A stretch of DNA of 64,000 bases from Methanomicrobiales archaeon (GTDB taxonomy: Archaea > Halobacteriota > Methanomicrobia > Methanomicrobiales > JACTUA01), in the NCBI GenBank assembly GCA_015660865.1, contig JACTUA010000001.1, forward strand, positions 264,304 to 328,303, in the 5' to 3' direction. Of this stretch, positions 43,648-53,004 are shown one piece after another; positions within the stretch are counted from its first letter, which is position 1; each line of letters starts with the position of its first letter. A program made the position numbers and the translations under genes. The notes beneath the pieces were generated by a model. That model saw only the letters and a list, made by a program, of their open reading frames with translations. It did not search any database and was not told where the DNA came from.

Positions 43648-45048
43648 ATGGAAGACAGGAGTGCCGGCTGTATCGCCCTCTACATCGCGGTCCTTGCCGG
43701 CTTCCTCGCGCCCTTCGACATCTCCGCGGTGAACATCGCCCTCCCGAGTATCGGGGCCGAGTTCTCCCTGGATGCCGTTTCGCTCTCCTGGGTCAGCACG
43801 GCCTACCTCCTCTCCTCGGCCCTCTTCCTCGTCCCCTTTGGTCGGATCGCCGATATCGTGGGGAGGAAGAGGATCTTCAACCTCGGGCTCTCCCTCTTCG
43901 CCGGGGCCTCATTCTTCATGGCCTTCACAATCACGCCCGTCACGATCATCCCCCTCCGGGTGATCCAGGGGATGGGTGGTGCCCTGATCTACGGTACCGC
44001 GGTCGCCATCCTCACCGCGGTCACCCCGGTGGAGGATCGCGGGAAGGCCCTCGGCATCTACACCACCTCGGTGTACCTGGGGCTCTCCCTCGGGCCATTC
44101 CTCGGGGGGTTCATGACCGGCCAGTTCGGGTGGCGGTCCATCTTCCTCGTGAATGTCCCCATCGGCCTCTTCACCCTCGGCCTCATCAGGTGGAGGCTCC
44201 GCGGCGAGTGGGCAGACGCACGGGGCGAGCGGTTCGACACCCCGGGGTCCGTCCTCTTCGGTCTCTCCCTCGTCGCCATCATGCTCGGGTTCACCTGGCT
44301 TCCCGGGACACCGGGCCTGCTCATGATCCCCCTGGGCATCCTCCTCCTTGTAGAGTTCGTTCAGTGGGAACGGCGGACACGGCACCCGCTCCTGGACGTG
44401 GGCCTCTTCACGGGGAACCGGGTCTTCGCCCTCTCCAACCTCGCGGCCCTCGTCAACTACAGCGCCACCTTCGCCGTGACCTTCTTCCTCTCCTTCTACC
44501 TCCAGTCCATCAGGGGCTTCTCCCCGCTCATGGCCGGGGCGATCCTCGTCACCCAGCCTCTCCTCCAGGCCATCTTCTCCTCGCCGGCGGGGCGCCTCTC
44601 GGACCGGATGGAGCCCGGAAAGGTCGCATCGATTGGAATGGGTCTCTGCGCCGTCGGCCTGTTCCTCCTCGCGTTCATCGGGGAGGGTACCTCCCTCCTC
44701 TTCCTCCTCGCTGCCCTCGCCCTCCTCGGGGTCGGCTTCGCCCTCTTCTCCTCCCCGAACACGAATGCCGTGATGTCATCGGTGGAGAAGAAGTGCTACG
44801 GGGTCGCCTCGGGGACGCTCGGGACCATGCGCCTCGTGGGGCAGATGCTCTCCATGGGTATCGCCATGACCCTGTTTGCTGTCTACATCGGGCAGGTGGA
44901 GATCGGGCCGGCGAGTTACCCGGGGCTCCTCGCGGCCATCCAGGCCGGGTTCCTCATCTTCACCATCCTCTGTGTCGCAGGGATCTACCCGTCCCTTGCA
45001 CGGGGGAGGATGCGGGATGGGGAGAGGGCGACGTGCAAGCTGCCCTGA
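43648..45048 (+). CDS. Major facilitator drug exporter (EmrB/QacA, 14-segment type)
   Basis: A 466-residue proton-coupled exporter. Segment 1 has LAGFLAPFDISAVNIALPSI (motif D1 of the family), followed by WVSTAYLLSSA. Motif A is FGRIADIVGRKRIF and motif C is GLSLGPFLGGFMTGQFGWR. About 14 segments place it in the DHA2 group, which exports toxic compounds or dyes. Substrate unknown. Convergent with the lipoprotein gene. Confidence 0.93.
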   Translation: MEDRSAGCIALYIAVLAGFLAPFDISAVNIALPSIGAEFSLDAVSLSWVSTAYLLSSALFLVPFGRIADIVGRKRIFNLGLSLFAGASFFMAFTITPVTIIPLRVIQGMGGALIYGTAVAILTAVTPVEDRGKALGIYTTSVYLGLSLGPFLGGFMTGQFGWRSIFLVNVPIGLFTLGLIRWRLRGEWADARGERFDTPGSVLFGLSLVAIMLGFTWLPGTPGLLMIPLGILLLVEFVQWERRTRHPLLDVGLFTGNRVFALSNLAALVNYSATFAVTFFLSFYLQSIRGFSPLMAGAILVTQPLLQAIFSSPAGRLSDRMEPGKVASIGMGLCAVGLFLLAFIGEGTSLLFLLAALALLGVGFALFSSPNTNAVMSSVEKKCYGVASGTLGTMRLVGQMLSMGIAMTLFAVYIGQVEIGPASYPGLLAAIQAGFLIFTILCVAGIYPSLARGRMRDGERATCKLP

Positions 45049-45063
45049 TGGCGGGCTTAATCT

Positions 45064-45570
45064 CTAACCTTCAACGATAGCCGTGAACCCATGCGGGTCC
45101 TCCCAGCCAATCTTGAGGCTGGCTTTGGCGAGAATATCTCCCGTAGAGGGTCCCTGCACTGTCAGGGTGATATTCACAGGAGGCCTCTCCTTCTCCCCCT
45201 CGAGGGAGAAGAAGGACCAGTAGACCGGTTCACCGGTTCCGGTATACCTCGGCCCGAGCTCGGTGACCCTGAAGTCTGGCGGCCCCCAGTGGTAGAAGCT
45301 GCCATACGACGTCTCCCAGGTGAAACGGGAATCCTCTGGGAGAAATCCAGAGGTGTTCACCGGTTCCAGGCGGATACCGATGGTGGAGGACATTGCGAGA
45401 TTGTAGCGGGGAGGTGTGGCATTGATCTGGATGGAGAGGGGCACAGCCACGGGTGGGGCGGGCGAAGCCCCTGGGCTTGGAGCAGATTCGGGAGTACCCG
45501 GGATGACGCAGCCGCAGGCGAGTCCCGCCAGAAACGCGAGGGCAATGAGGAGAAGGATCCGCTTCTTCAT
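45064..45570 (-). CDS. Secreted lipoprotein of unknown function
   Basis: A 168-residue protein with a signal peptide MKKRILLLIALAFLAGLACG and a lipobox around LACGC (Cys19 or Cys21), a Pro/Ser/Ala linker, then a beta-rich domain (about 45-168). It resembles small archaeal extracellular domains that occur as anchored proteins, with no catalytic motif. Sited just downstream of the ribosomal operon but 213 bases away, so probably independent. Confidence 0.75.
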   Translation of the reverse strand: MKKRILLLIALAFLAGLACGCVIPGTPESAPSPGASPAPPVAVPLSIQINATPPRYNLAMSSTIGIRLEPVNTSGFLPEDSRFTWETSYGSFYHWGPPDFRVTELGPRYTGTGEPVYWSFFSLEGEKERPPVNITLTVQGPSTGDILAKASLKIGWEDPHGFTAIVEG

Positions 45571-45783
45571 TTATCGTCCTATGAGTGTAGCAGGCGAAAA
45601 AGGTACCGATGAAAAGACGAACATACTCGGGCAGTTGAACGCTCCTGGGGGATTCGCTCCGCTCACCCCCGCCGCTTCGGCGTCCCCCGAATTGCGATAG
45701 CCCATTCGGGAGGTCTCAAAAACAGTCCGACGATAAATCTGCCCTGATGAGCAGGAAATGTGAATGGAGAAAAGAAGGGTGAT

Positions 45784-46095
45784 CTACCCGAACAGTGCCC
45801 CGAGCCCGGCCATCGCGGACTCTTCCTCCTGCTTCTTGTCCTCCTTCTTCTCCTCCGGTGCCGCTGCCGCTGCCGCGGCAGGGGCCGTTGCGGCGACCGG
45901 TGCGGCGGCAACGGGGGCAACCGCGGCCTTTGCGATCGCATCGGCGATGTTCACGCCCTCGAGTGCGGCGATGAGGGCCTTCACCCGGGACTCGTCCGCC
46001 GCGACACCCGCAGCGGAGAGAACAGTCTTCACGCTTGCTTCGTCTACCTTCTTTCCTGCATGGTGCAGGAGAAGTGCAGCATAGATGTATTCCAT
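45784..46095 (-). CDS. rpl12: 50S ribosomal protein P1/L12
   Basis: Archaeal acidic stalk protein of 103 residues that recruits translation factors. [19 protein letters not shown] is the dimerisation domain, an Ala-rich hinge follows, and the C-terminus ends [14 protein letters not shown], the conserved factor-binding tail. Last gene of the L11-L1-P0-L12 cluster. A T-rich tract on the minus strand (CTTCTTTTCTCC near 45780-45769) may terminate the operon. Confidence 0.97.
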   Translation of the reverse strand: MEYIYAALLLHHAGKKVDEASVKTVLSAAGVAADESRVKALIAALEGVNIADAIAKAAVAPVAAAPVAATAPAAAAAAAPEEKKEDKKQEEESAMAGLGALFG

Positions 46096-46130
46096 GTCAG
46101 TTCACCTTCTTTCTCGTTAAAGAATTATCC

Positions 46131-46985
46131 TTATTTTCCACCTACGATTCCTTTCAGGGTCTTTGCCTCGCGGGAGGCCCGGGCGATGATGGCGTCCATC
46201 GCGTCCTTCTCATAGACGCTCGCCTCCACGGCCAGGTTCCTTGCCTCGGAGAAGGCCTTCCCGATGATCGCGGCGACCGTGACCTTTGTCGGGTACGCGG
46301 CGGTCAGCGAGAGGTTGAACGCCTGCCGTGCAGCGAGGGCGATGTCCCGCCGGTATGCCTCGTCGTCGATGGCGAGCATCTCGGGCCGGAAGATGGTCTT
46401 CTCGTAGAAGGCGGCCTGGAGCCGCAGGCCCACGTCCATGGGCTTGATCTCGAGCTTCGAGAGGATATCGGCGACCTTCTTCTGAATCACGGCCCCCTTC
46501 TTCACGACGACCTTCGTGTCCCGGATCCTCACCTTGCCGGCGTCGATGACGGCAGGGATCCCCGCCTGCTGGAGCTCGCCGACGACCGGGCCCGGCTTGA
46601 AGTTCGTGGGCCCTTTGGAGACGACGATGTCCTGGGGGGCGACCTCGCCCGCCTTTGCGGCCATCTTCGTCTTCGTCTTCTCCAGGGTCCTGAAGAGGGA
46701 GAAGGGGTTCTGGTTCGTGAAGATGAGGGCGCTCTGGCCTTCGATGAACCTCTCGAGGTCCGCGTAGTCGCCGCCCAGCTCGGCGAAGGCATGCTCGATG
46801 AGGGTATTCCTCGTCATGCGGAGCACCGCCTTCCCGTGGAGATCCCTCCGGATCCCCTGGAGCTGGGCTGCAGGGATGCCGTGGACGTCCACGAGCGAGA
46901 TCACGGCATAGTCCTTCGCCCACATCTTGATCTTCTCCACCTCGTCCCGCTTCCACTTGGGGAGGTGGTGCGTGTAGAGGGCCAT
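46131..46985 (-). CDS. rplP0: 50S ribosomal protein P0/L10
   Basis: Stalk base protein of 284 residues that anchors L12 dimers. Starts MALYTHHLPKWKRDEVEKIK; contains HGIPAAQLQGIRRDL, GPTNFKPGPVVGELQQAGIP and the long C-terminal helix. It lacks the acidic P1-like tail that many archaeal P0 proteins carry and ends AKTLKGIVGGK, so it is on the short side of the family (others reach about 340 residues). Adjacent to rpl1 with one base between stop and start. Confidence 0.95.
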   Translation of the reverse strand: MALYTHHLPKWKRDEVEKIKMWAKDYAVISLVDVHGIPAAQLQGIRRDLHGKAVLRMTRNTLIEHAFAELGGDYADLERFIEGQSALIFTNQNPFSLFRTLEKTKTKMAAKAGEVAPQDIVVSKGPTNFKPGPVVGELQQAGIPAVIDAGKVRIRDTKVVVKKGAVIQKKVADILSKLEIKPMDVGLRLQAAFYEKTIFRPEMLAIDDEAYRRDIALAARQAFNLSLTAAYPTKVTVAAIIGKAFSEARNLAVEASVYEKDAMDAIIARASREAKTLKGIVGGK

Positions 46986-46986
46986 C

Positions 46987-47628
46987 TCACACCAGCCTCA
47001 CTGCGGGTCCCATGGTGGTCTTCACGAAGACCGAGCGGACGTTTAAGTGTCCCTGCTCGAGGACGGACTCGATCCTCTTCATCACAACGTCGATATTCTC
47101 GGCGATCAGGTTCGGGTCCATCTCGGTCGACCCCACCTTCGCGTGGAAGGTGGTCCGGTCCTTCGTCCGGATCTTCACCGACGAGCGGAGCCGGTCCACC
47201 ATCGGTCGGATATCGGTCCCGGGCTGCACGGGGATGGGCATCCGCCCCCGCGGGCCGAGCCTGGGCCCGAGGTACCTCCCCACCTGGGACATGACCGACG
47301 TCTCTGCGATGAAGAAGCGGTACTCGCCCGCGATCTTCCGCGCCTCGCGGGGGGCGCCTCCCAGACGCTCGATCTCCTCGGAGGAGATGATCAGGTCCAC
47401 CTTGGCGTCCTTCGCCTTCGACGTGATATCCCCCTTCCCGAGCACGGCGATCTTCACTCCCCCGAGCTGGTGGGGGAGGAGGATCGTCTCGTCGATCCGG
47501 TTCTTGGGCTGGGACAGGTCGATGTTCTTTAAGTTCACCGTAATGTCCACGCTCTCCCGGAACTTCCGCTTCGGGGCGCTCTCTATGGCCGTCTTCACGG
47601 TCGCTGCGATCTTTTCCTTCTCAACCAT
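46987..47628 (-). CDS. rpl1: 50S ribosomal protein L1
   Basis: L1 stalk protein of 213 residues. Motifs: ESVDITVNLKNIDLSQPKNR, LGPRLGPRGRMPIPVQPGTD and KVGSTEMDPNLIAENIDVV. In archaea L1 also represses its own mRNA by binding a site that mimics rRNA, located near the start of the gene or in its leader. Between rpl11 and rpl1 there are 54 bases. Confidence 0.96.
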   Translation of the reverse strand: MVEKEKIAATVKTAIESAPKRKFRESVDITVNLKNIDLSQPKNRIDETILLPHQLGGVKIAVLGKGDITSKAKDAKVDLIISSEEIERLGGAPREARKIAGEYRFFIAETSVMSQVGRYLGPRLGPRGRMPIPVQPGTDIRPMVDRLRSSVKIRTKDRTTFHAKVGSTEMDPNLIAENIDVVMKRIESVLEQGHLNVRSVFVKTTMGPAVRLV

Positions 47629-47682
47629 CTGATACCTCCATAGTTCTCGACCTCTTTTCCGATCTCCTATGGTCAGTCTCCT

Positions 47683-48156
47683 TCACGCTAGGCGCTCATC
47701 GAACTCGCCCGCATCGATGGCTGCAAGGAGCTCCTTCGGCTTCCGGCCCTCCACGGTGACTCCCATGGAGACGCAGGTGCCGATGACCTCCTTGACACCG
47801 CTCTTCGTCGTATACGAGAGCATGTCGCCAGTCTTCATGCGGGCGATCCGGATGGCCGCCTCGAGCGGCAGGTTCCCCACCAGCTGCGTGCTGGGTGTGG
47901 GCGATCCCTTCTCGATCCCGGCCTCCTTCTTGATGAGGGCGGTGGTCGGAGGGGTCCCCACGGTCACCGTGAACTGCTTCCTGTCGTCGACCTCGATCTT
48001 GACCGGGACCTGCATGCCATTGTAGTCTGCCGTCTTCCGGTTGATCTCGTCCACGACCGCCTTCACGTTGATACCAAGGGGGCCCAGTGAAGGCCCCAAT
48101 GGCTGGCCGGGTGTTGCCCTGCCGCCGGGTACCAGTACCTCGACGATCTCTCCCAT
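47683..48156 (-). CDS. rpl11: 50S ribosomal protein L11
   Basis: GTPase-centre protein of 157 residues. Motifs: VEVLVPGGRATPGQPLGPSL, GPLGINVKAVVDEINRKT and GTCVSMGVTVEGRKP. Binds 23S rRNA helices 43/44. It has its own TATA box (48207-48200 minus), so it can be transcribed apart from spt5 upstream. Confidence 0.97.
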   Translation of the reverse strand: MGEIVEVLVPGGRATPGQPLGPSLGPLGINVKAVVDEINRKTADYNGMQVPVKIEVDDRKQFTVTVGTPPTTALIKKEAGIEKGSPTPSTQLVGNLPLEAAIRIARMKTGDMLSYTTKSGVKEVIGTCVSMGVTVEGRKPKELLAAIDAGEFDERLA

Positions 48157-48171
48157 GACGTTCCACCAGGC

Positions 48172-48428
48172 GTGACCCTGAAGGGTTCACCGCTTGGGTT
48201 ATATAAAGTCGTGCCGGAGGGTTAAAAAAGTATCAATTGGGTGACGGGGAGGACTCACATGTCCTCTACTTTGGCGGAACCCTATGGGTTCCCGCCAGTC
48301 GAAGACCTACTGGTCCTCGACCTTCGTGAAACCCTTCGGGTTTCACTCTGGTGTCAGACCATTATTGGTCTTCCACCTGGTGGCGACTTCTGGTTGCTCA
48401 CCAGTCGAAGATCCTACTGATCTTCGAC
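48172..48428. repeat. Hairpin array between spt5 and rpl11 (eight stem-loops)
   Basis: Eight stem-loops in 257 bases: 48172-48190 (GTGACCCTGAAGGGTTCAC), 48249-48266 (GAGGAC/GTCCTC), 48273-48296 (GGCGGAACCC/GGGTTCCCGCC), 48298-48321 (GTCGA-GACC/GGTC-TCGAC), 48326-48346 (GTGAAACCC/GGGTTTCAC, loop TTC), 48356-48371 (AGACCA/TGGTCT), 48377-48404 (CTGGTG/CACCAG), 48404-48428 (10-bp GTCGAAGATC/GATCTTCGAC). The last includes the spt5 stop codon in its loop. Several share flanks (GTCGA, TACT, TTC loops), which suggests tandem duplication with stem-preserving changes. Confidence 0.85.
48200..48207 (-). promoter_or_regulatory. rpl11 promoter TATA box
   Basis: TTTATATA on the minus strand, a perfect consensus. 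Transcription should start near 48175, leaving about 20 bases before ATG 48156. The start site falls inside the hairpin at 48172-48190. Confidence 0.65.
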
Positions 48429-48932
48429 CTTCTCCACAACCCGCACATGGTCGCCCCGCACCGTGATGGGGATGGGGACCACAGACTCGTAGAGCTCCAC
48501 CGTGATCTCCTCCTTCCCCATGTCCACCCTCTTCACGACGGCCTTCTCCCCCTTGAACGGGCCGGCGATGAGCTCGACGATCGTTCCCTCGTCGATCCCG
48601 CTCACCACGGGCTTCGGCACCAGGAAGTGGGCCACCTCCTCGAGCTTGGTCTCGCCCTTCACCACAGCGCGCGCATGGGGGATCATCTCGACCAGCTGCT
48701 CGATCCGCGCATGGCTCTCAGGGGTCTCCACGAGCACGTAGCCGCGGAGCTCGTCGGGTACAATGATCGCGACCACCTTGATATCGGTCTGGGTCTCCAC
48801 CGCCTTCTTGATGCTGTCGGCCACCGCCCGCTCCTGCTTTGCAGTGGTCTTGATCGCAAAGATGCGGTTCCCCGCTGTCGCGGGGTTCTCCATCATCACG
48901 GGGGTCTCCGGGGGCTTTGCCTCGTCGGTCAT
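48414..48932 (-). CDS. spt5: Transcription elongation factor Spt5 (NusG)
   Basis: A 172-residue elongation factor that clamps RNA polymerase. The NGN domain begins [19 protein letters not shown] and the KOW domain follows ([20 protein letters not shown]). An extra 20-residue N-terminal tail ([12 protein letters not shown]) precedes it. Start ATG 48932 is 13 bases after secE. A second short ATG at codon 13 is possible. The stop codon lies in the loop of the last hairpin of the array downstream. Confidence 0.95.
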   Translation of the reverse strand: MTDEAKPPETPVMMENPATAGNRIFAIKTTAKQERAVADSIKKAVETQTDIKVVAIIVPDELRGYVLVETPESHARIEQLVEMIPHARAVVKGETKLEEVAHFLVPKPVVSGIDEGTIVELIAGPFKGEKAVVKRVDMGKEEITVELYESVVPIPITVRGDHVRVVEKVEDQ

Positions 48933-48945
48933 GAGAACCTCTTCT

Positions 48946-49134
48946 CTAGTGCGGGAGGGCGCTCATGAACGACTGGATCAGGAAGCCGATGAGCCCAATG
49001 AGGAGGATCCCAGCGGCTGCGACGATCGCGATCTTCTGGAATTCCTCCCGGGTGGGGGTCCGCGCGAGCTTGATGACGCGCCAGTATTTATGGAAGAGCT
49101 CTTCCTCGATCTTGAAAGCCATCTCCTTCCTCAC
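48946..49134 (-). CDS. secE: Protein translocase subunit SecE
   Basis: A 62-residue single-span membrane protein of the Sec61/SecY complex. Amphipathic helix [20 protein letters not shown] precedes the membrane segment [19 protein letters not shown]. It overlaps the ftsZ stop by four bases and precedes spt5, the usual archaeal secE-spt5 order. Confidence 0.94.
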   Translation of the reverse strand: MRKEMAFKIEEELFHKYWRVIKLARTPTREEFQKIAIVAAAGILLIGLIGFLIQSFMSALPH

Positions 49135-50264
49135 TTCATGAAGTCTATCTCGAAATGCTTGGCAACCCTGCGGGGTGCCTCTCTCTCGGATCTCCCGTAG
49201 ATCTGGGGCGAATGAACGCCGGTGACCACGAGCATGGTCCTCATCCGGTGCTGCATGGTCGGGTCCACCATCGCCCCCCAGATGATCCGGGCGTTCGGGT
49301 CCACGCGGTCGAAGACCTCCTGGACGACCCCCTCCGCCTCGGCGATGGTCATGTCGGGGCCGCCCACCACGTTCACGAGAGCCGCGGTGGCACCAGAGAT
49401 GTCCACGTCAAGGAGCGGGGACCGCAACGCCTTCTTCACCGAGTCGGCGGCCTTGTCCTCGGCGTCGCTCTCGCCCATCCCGATCATGGCGACCCCGCCC
49501 CGCTCCATGACGGTCCGGACATCTGCGAAGTCCAGGTTCACGAGGCCAGGGAGGGTGATGAGCTCGGTGATCCCCTTCACGGCCCTCATGAGCACTTCGT
49601 CGGCTACCTTGAAGGCGGCATAGAGAGGGAGCCTGGGAACAACCTCCAGGAGCCGGTCGTTCGGTACCACGATCACGGTGTCTGCGATGTCCCTCAGGCG
49701 CTCGAGACCAGCCTCGGCGTTCTCGCGCCGGATAGACCCCTCGGCGGTGAAGGGCAGGGTGACGATCGCGATGGTCAGGGCCCCCTGCTCGCGTGCGGCC
49801 TTTGCCACGACGGGGGCCGCCCCGGTACCCGTTCCGCCGCCGAGGCCGGTGGTGAGGAAGACCATGTCGCAGCCCGCGACCGCCTTCTTGATCTCCTCGA
49901 TCGCCTCGACGGCCGCCTCCTCCCCCACCTGGGGGATGGACCCGGCCCCGAGCCCCCTCGTCCGCTGCCGGCCGAGGAGGATCCGGTACTGGGCCTGGGT
50001 GCGGATCAGGTGCTGGGCATCTGTGTTCATGGCGATGAGTCGTGCGCCATGGATCCCCTCCTCCATGATGCGGGTGATGGTATTGGACCCGCTCCCGCCG
50101 CAGCCGATGACCGCGATCTCGGTCCGCAGCTGGGAGAGAACCTCCTCGAGCTCCTTATCAGACTGGGGGGCGGCTATCGGTGCAACGGGCGGCTGTGCGG
50201 CGACCGCCACGGCCTTCTGCTCCACCTCGCCCCTCTCCAATGCCTCATCGATCACGGACTTCAT
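49131..50264 (-). CDS. ftsZ: Cell division protein FtsZ
   Basis: Tubulin-like GTPase of 377 residues forming the division ring. The N-terminal 45 residues are a variable Ala/Pro-rich tail. GTP-binding motifs: [16 protein letters not shown], the tubulin signature [15 protein letters not shown] (about 140-154), and [11 protein letters not shown]. The short C-terminus ([11 protein letters not shown]) resembles archaeal FtsZ1/2 anchors. Start ATG 50264 overlaps the dtdA stop by four bases. Confidence 0.96.
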   Translation of the reverse strand: MKSVIDEALERGEVEQKAVAVAAQPPVAPIAAPQSDKELEEVLSQLRTEIAVIGCGGSGSNTITRIMEEGIHGARLIAMNTDAQHLIRTQAQYRILLGRQRTRGLGAGSIPQVGEEAAVEAIEEIKKAVAGCDMVFLTTGLGGGTGTGAAPVVAKAAREQGALTIAIVTLPFTAEGSIRRENAEAGLERLRDIADTVIVVPNDRLLEVVPRLPLYAAFKVADEVLMRAVKGITELITLPGLVNLDFADVRTVMERGGVAMIGMGESDAEDKAADSVKKALRSPLLDVDISGATAALVNVVGGPDMTIAEAEGVVQEVFDRVDPNARIIWGAMVDPTMQHRMRTMLVVTGVHSPQIYGRSEREAPRRVAKHFEIDFMK

Positions 50265-51586
50265 AGGTATGACTCCAACCCCGGGATGTGGATCTCTGTA
50301 ACTCTGGCTGTCTGGACCATGGACGGGGTGATAACCCTGCCGTCGAGATCGATCTCCTCGCCTGCTGACAACCTGCCAAAGAGCGGTCCCTTCGGGACCC
50401 CGAGAGAACGTGCTTTCCCGGGGTCGAAACTGAACCTCCTGAGGATCAGGCGATCACCTTCAACAGCCGCATCCTGACGTTCAATAATGATTTTCACACA
50501 CAGGTTTATTAAGTCATGGATAACGCCGTCCTTCTCTCTCTCATCCGTGATGAAGAGGGGGAGGACCACCTTCCCGTCGCCCGAGAGGTGGACAACGGGC
50601 ATGCCCCCCAGCCGGGCGATAAGGCCCTCCTTATCGGCCTTCACGGCTTCGGCGATGAGGACCGGGGCCATTTCAACAACGACGGGCCTCCCGACGGAGG
50701 TGAGCTCATGGGGGTGGCAGCGGGCGCCGGGGTATGCCTTTTCAACCAGCGTCCGGACCGCGAGGTAGGAAGGCCATTCCATATCCCCGAGCGAGAGGAT
50801 CTCCCCTTCGGAGAGGACCGGAAGCCCGAGGTCCCTGAGTATCCCGTCGATGCGGGAGAGAGCCCGGGGGCCGAGGGCCTTCCTGTCGATATAAGCGGCG
50901 ACCGCCCGGCTCCTGTCCCGCATCATCCCGACCAGCTCCCTGTCCAGGGCACCCACCTCCCGGCTGTGGGCCATGTGACCGAAAGCTCCCCGGGATCTGC
51001 AGGCGATCTCCGTCTGGCGGGCGGCGTAATGGTTCCCCCCGAACCCGACAAGGTTGATTCCCCTCAATGGATGTGCGGCGAGGATACTCTCTGCGGCGGC
51101 CCTGCCTGCACGGGGATCTCCCCACTCCGAGGCTGTGGAGCCGATCTCCACGAAGAATGACGGGGTGACGAGCTCCGTGGGTCCATGATGGGTCACCTCG
51201 TAGGAGACTGCATATCCCGGGGGCGCCCTGCGGCGGAGTTCACGGAGGATTGCCTGCATGAAGGACGGGCATGCCGGCGGGAGCGTGCGGGGCTTCCCGC
51301 CAAGTTCGGCGCCGGCCAGGTTCCCGGTCACATGGACGGTGAGAACCGGGGAGGGCTCCCTGCTCGTGTGCCTTGAAACGAAGATGATGAGGTCGGAAGG
51401 GTACTTCCTGTCGATCCCGTCGGCGTGGATGAGCCTGCCTTCCACCTCGTGGAGCTCGAAGGAGGGGCCGTTCCCTCCCCGAGCCCCGGAGGCTGGGAGG
51501 AGCTCCTCCATATGGCGGCGGATGTTCCTTCCTGCCTCGTCTTGGGCCGAGTGAATCACGGCTACCCGAAGGTCCCCACAGTTCAT
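50261..51586 (-). CDS. dtdA: D-aminoacyl-tRNA deacylase DtdA with C-terminal extension
   Basis: DtdA/GEK1-family enzyme that removes D-amino acids from tRNA. Family motifs: [31 protein letters not shown] and [22 protein letters not shown] (split around residue 115-140), [16 protein letters not shown]. Typical archaeal members have about 270 residues; here 441, the last 170 forming a separate domain ([14 protein letters not shown]..) not recognised. First gene of the ftsZ-secE-spt5 operon, divergent from the molybdopterin operon. Confidence 0.87.
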   Translation of the reverse strand: MNCGDLRVAVIHSAQDEAGRNIRRHMEELLPASGARGGNGPSFELHEVEGRLIHADGIDRKYPSDLIIFVSRHTSREPSPVLTVHVTGNLAGAELGGKPRTLPPACPSFMQAILRELRRRAPPGYAVSYEVTHHGPTELVTPSFFVEIGSTASEWGDPRAGRAAAESILAAHPLRGINLVGFGGNHYAARQTEIACRSRGAFGHMAHSREVGALDRELVGMMRDRSRAVAAYIDRKALGPRALSRIDGILRDLGLPVLSEGEILSLGDMEWPSYLAVRTLVEKAYPGARCHPHELTSVGRPVVVEMAPVLIAEAVKADKEGLIARLGGMPVVHLSGDGKVVLPLFITDEREKDGVIHDLINLCVKIIIERQDAAVEGDRLILRRFSFDPGKARSLGVPKGPLFGRLSAGEEIDLDGRVITPSMVQTARVTEIHIPGLESYL

Positions 51587-51628
51587 CGATGGTAAACACT
51601 ATGGTATTGGAAAGGAATTATTGTTACC

Positions 51629-51805
51629 ATGGACGATGCCCTTATCAAAAAAGCGTTCGACGAATCGGGGGTCGTGAGCGATCTGCCCTGCCCGAAGGCC
51701 TTTGAGATCTCCGAGAAGTACGGGATCCCCAAGCTTGAGATCGCCAGGTACTGCAACAAGCACAAGATAAAGATCAGGAAGTGCCAGCTGGGCTGCTTCG
51801 GATGA
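51629..51805 (+). CDS. 58-residue conserved-looking protein upstream of moeA
   Basis: A small protein starting MDDALIKKAFDESGVV and ending KIKIRKCQLGCFG, with CPKAFEISEKYGIPKLEIAR between. It looks like a small DNA-binding-type helix-turn-helix with a C-terminal cysteine pair (CQLGC) that could bind metal. Its TGA overlaps ATG 51802 of moeA (ATGA), so it heads the molybdopterin operon and may regulate or assist it. I recall very similar short sequences next to moeA in other methanogens, but this was not searched. Confidence 0.75.
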   Translation: MDDALIKKAFDESGVVSDLPCPKAFEISEKYGIPKLEIARYCNKHKIKIRKCQLGCFG

Positions 51806-53004
51806 GCCTCTTTCTCAGGGTCGTCACTCTCGAGGAGGCCGTCAGGGTGATCCTGGGGATCGCGCCCCATCCCGTGGAGGAAGAGGTCCCCCTTGAGAAG
51901 GCACTGCACCGCGTCCTTGCCCGGGATGTGAATGCAGCGGAGAACATACCGGGTTTCGCCCGCACGACCGTGGACGGGTATGGCGTCCAGGCTGTGGACA
52001 CGGTCGGTTCAGGTGAGGCCGTCCCCGCCATCCTCCGGCTGGCCGGGGAGGTCTCCATGGGTACGGAACCGGGCCGTCCCCTGGAGAGAGGAGAGGGGAT
52101 CTACCTCCCTACCGGTGCCATGCTTCCGTCCGGTGCGGATGCCGCCGTGATGATCGAGCATACCGAACGGATCGGGGACGAGATACTGGTAAAGAGACCC
52201 GTGGCCCCCGGGGAGAATATCATTTTTGCCGGTGAGGACTTCCCGAAAGGGGCTGTCATTCTCCCGAAAGGTACGCACCTCTCGCCCCGGGACATCGGGA
52301 TACTTGCTGCTGCCGGTTATGACAGGATCGGCGTATACCGGAAACCGATCGTTGGGATCATCTCCACGGGGAACGAGCTCGTCCCGGTCAATGCAACTCC
52401 GGGTCCCGGCGAGGTAAGGGATGCCAACGGCCCCATGTGCGCAGCCTTCGTGGAGGAGGCGGGGTGCAGCCCCAGACCCTACGGTATTGTCCGGGACGAT
52501 CGGGGTGCACTCGGCGGGGCCTTGGACAGGGCGATCGGCGATTGCGACGCGATCCTCCTCTCCGGGGGCTCGTCCAAGGATCTGCGTGACTTGGCTGCGT
52601 CGGTCATCGCAGAGAAGGGCGAGGTGTTCGTCCACGGGATCGGGATCGCGCCCGGGAAGCCCACGATCATCGGGCAGGCAGGGGGGAGACCGGTCATCGG
52701 CCTCCCCGGGCATCCCGCCTCTGCCTATGTCATCCTCCATACCCTTGCAGGGCCCCTCCTCTCGGCGATGTCCGGGGCTCCCAGGCCCGAGAGGAGGGTC
52801 TCGGTTGTCCTCGCCGAGAACATCCCCTCCCAGAAGGGGAGGGTGGAGTTCGTCCGGGTCCGGATCGAAAGTGGCAGGGCCATCCCGTGCTTCGGGAAGA
52901 GCGGCCTCCTCAACACCTTCGCCGAAAGCGATGGGCTCATCCAGGTGCCTGCCGAGAGCGAGGGGCTCGAGGCCGGCGAGACCGTCGAGGTGATCCTCTG
53001 GTGA
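51802..53004 (+). CDS. moeA: Molybdopterin molybdenumtransferase MoeA
   Basis: A 400-residue enzyme inserting molybdenum or tungsten into adenylylated molybdopterin. Motifs: FARTTVDGYGVQA (substrate loop), GDEILVKRPVAPGENIIFAG, VGIISTGNELVPV, AILLSGGSSKDLRD and GKPTIIGQAGGRPVIGLPGH. I use ATG 51802, not 51781, because it overlaps the upstream 58-residue ORF by four bases. Its stop overlaps the GTG of the next moeA gene. In methanogens it serves formylmethanofuran and formate dehydrogenases. Confidence 0.94.
   Translation: MSLFLRVVTLEEAVRVILGIAPHPVEEEVPLEKALHRVLARDVNAAENIPGFARTTVDGYGVQAVDTVGSGEAVPAILRLAGEVSMGTEPGRPLERGEGIYLPTGAMLPSGADAAVMIEHTERIGDEILVKRPVAPGENIIFAGEDFPKGAVILPKGTHLSPRDIGILAAAGYDRIGVYRKPIVGIISTGNELVPVNATPGPGEVRDANGPMCAAFVEEAGCSPRPYGIVRDDRGALGGALDRAIGDCDAILLSGGSSKDLRDLAASVIAEKGEVFVHGIGIAPGKPTIIGQAGGRPVIGLPGHPASAYVILHTLAGPLLSAMSGAPRPERRVSVVLAENIPSQKGRVEFVRVRIESGRAIPCFGKSGLLNTFAESDGLIQVPAESEGLEAGETVEVILW

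Noticed and set aside
45650-45710. GC-rich inverted repeats after rpl12 (GGGGG...CCCCC, CGCC-GCTTC-GGCG)
   Set aside because: Short and only partly paired; they may be part of the operon end. I could not relate them to the hairpin arrays.
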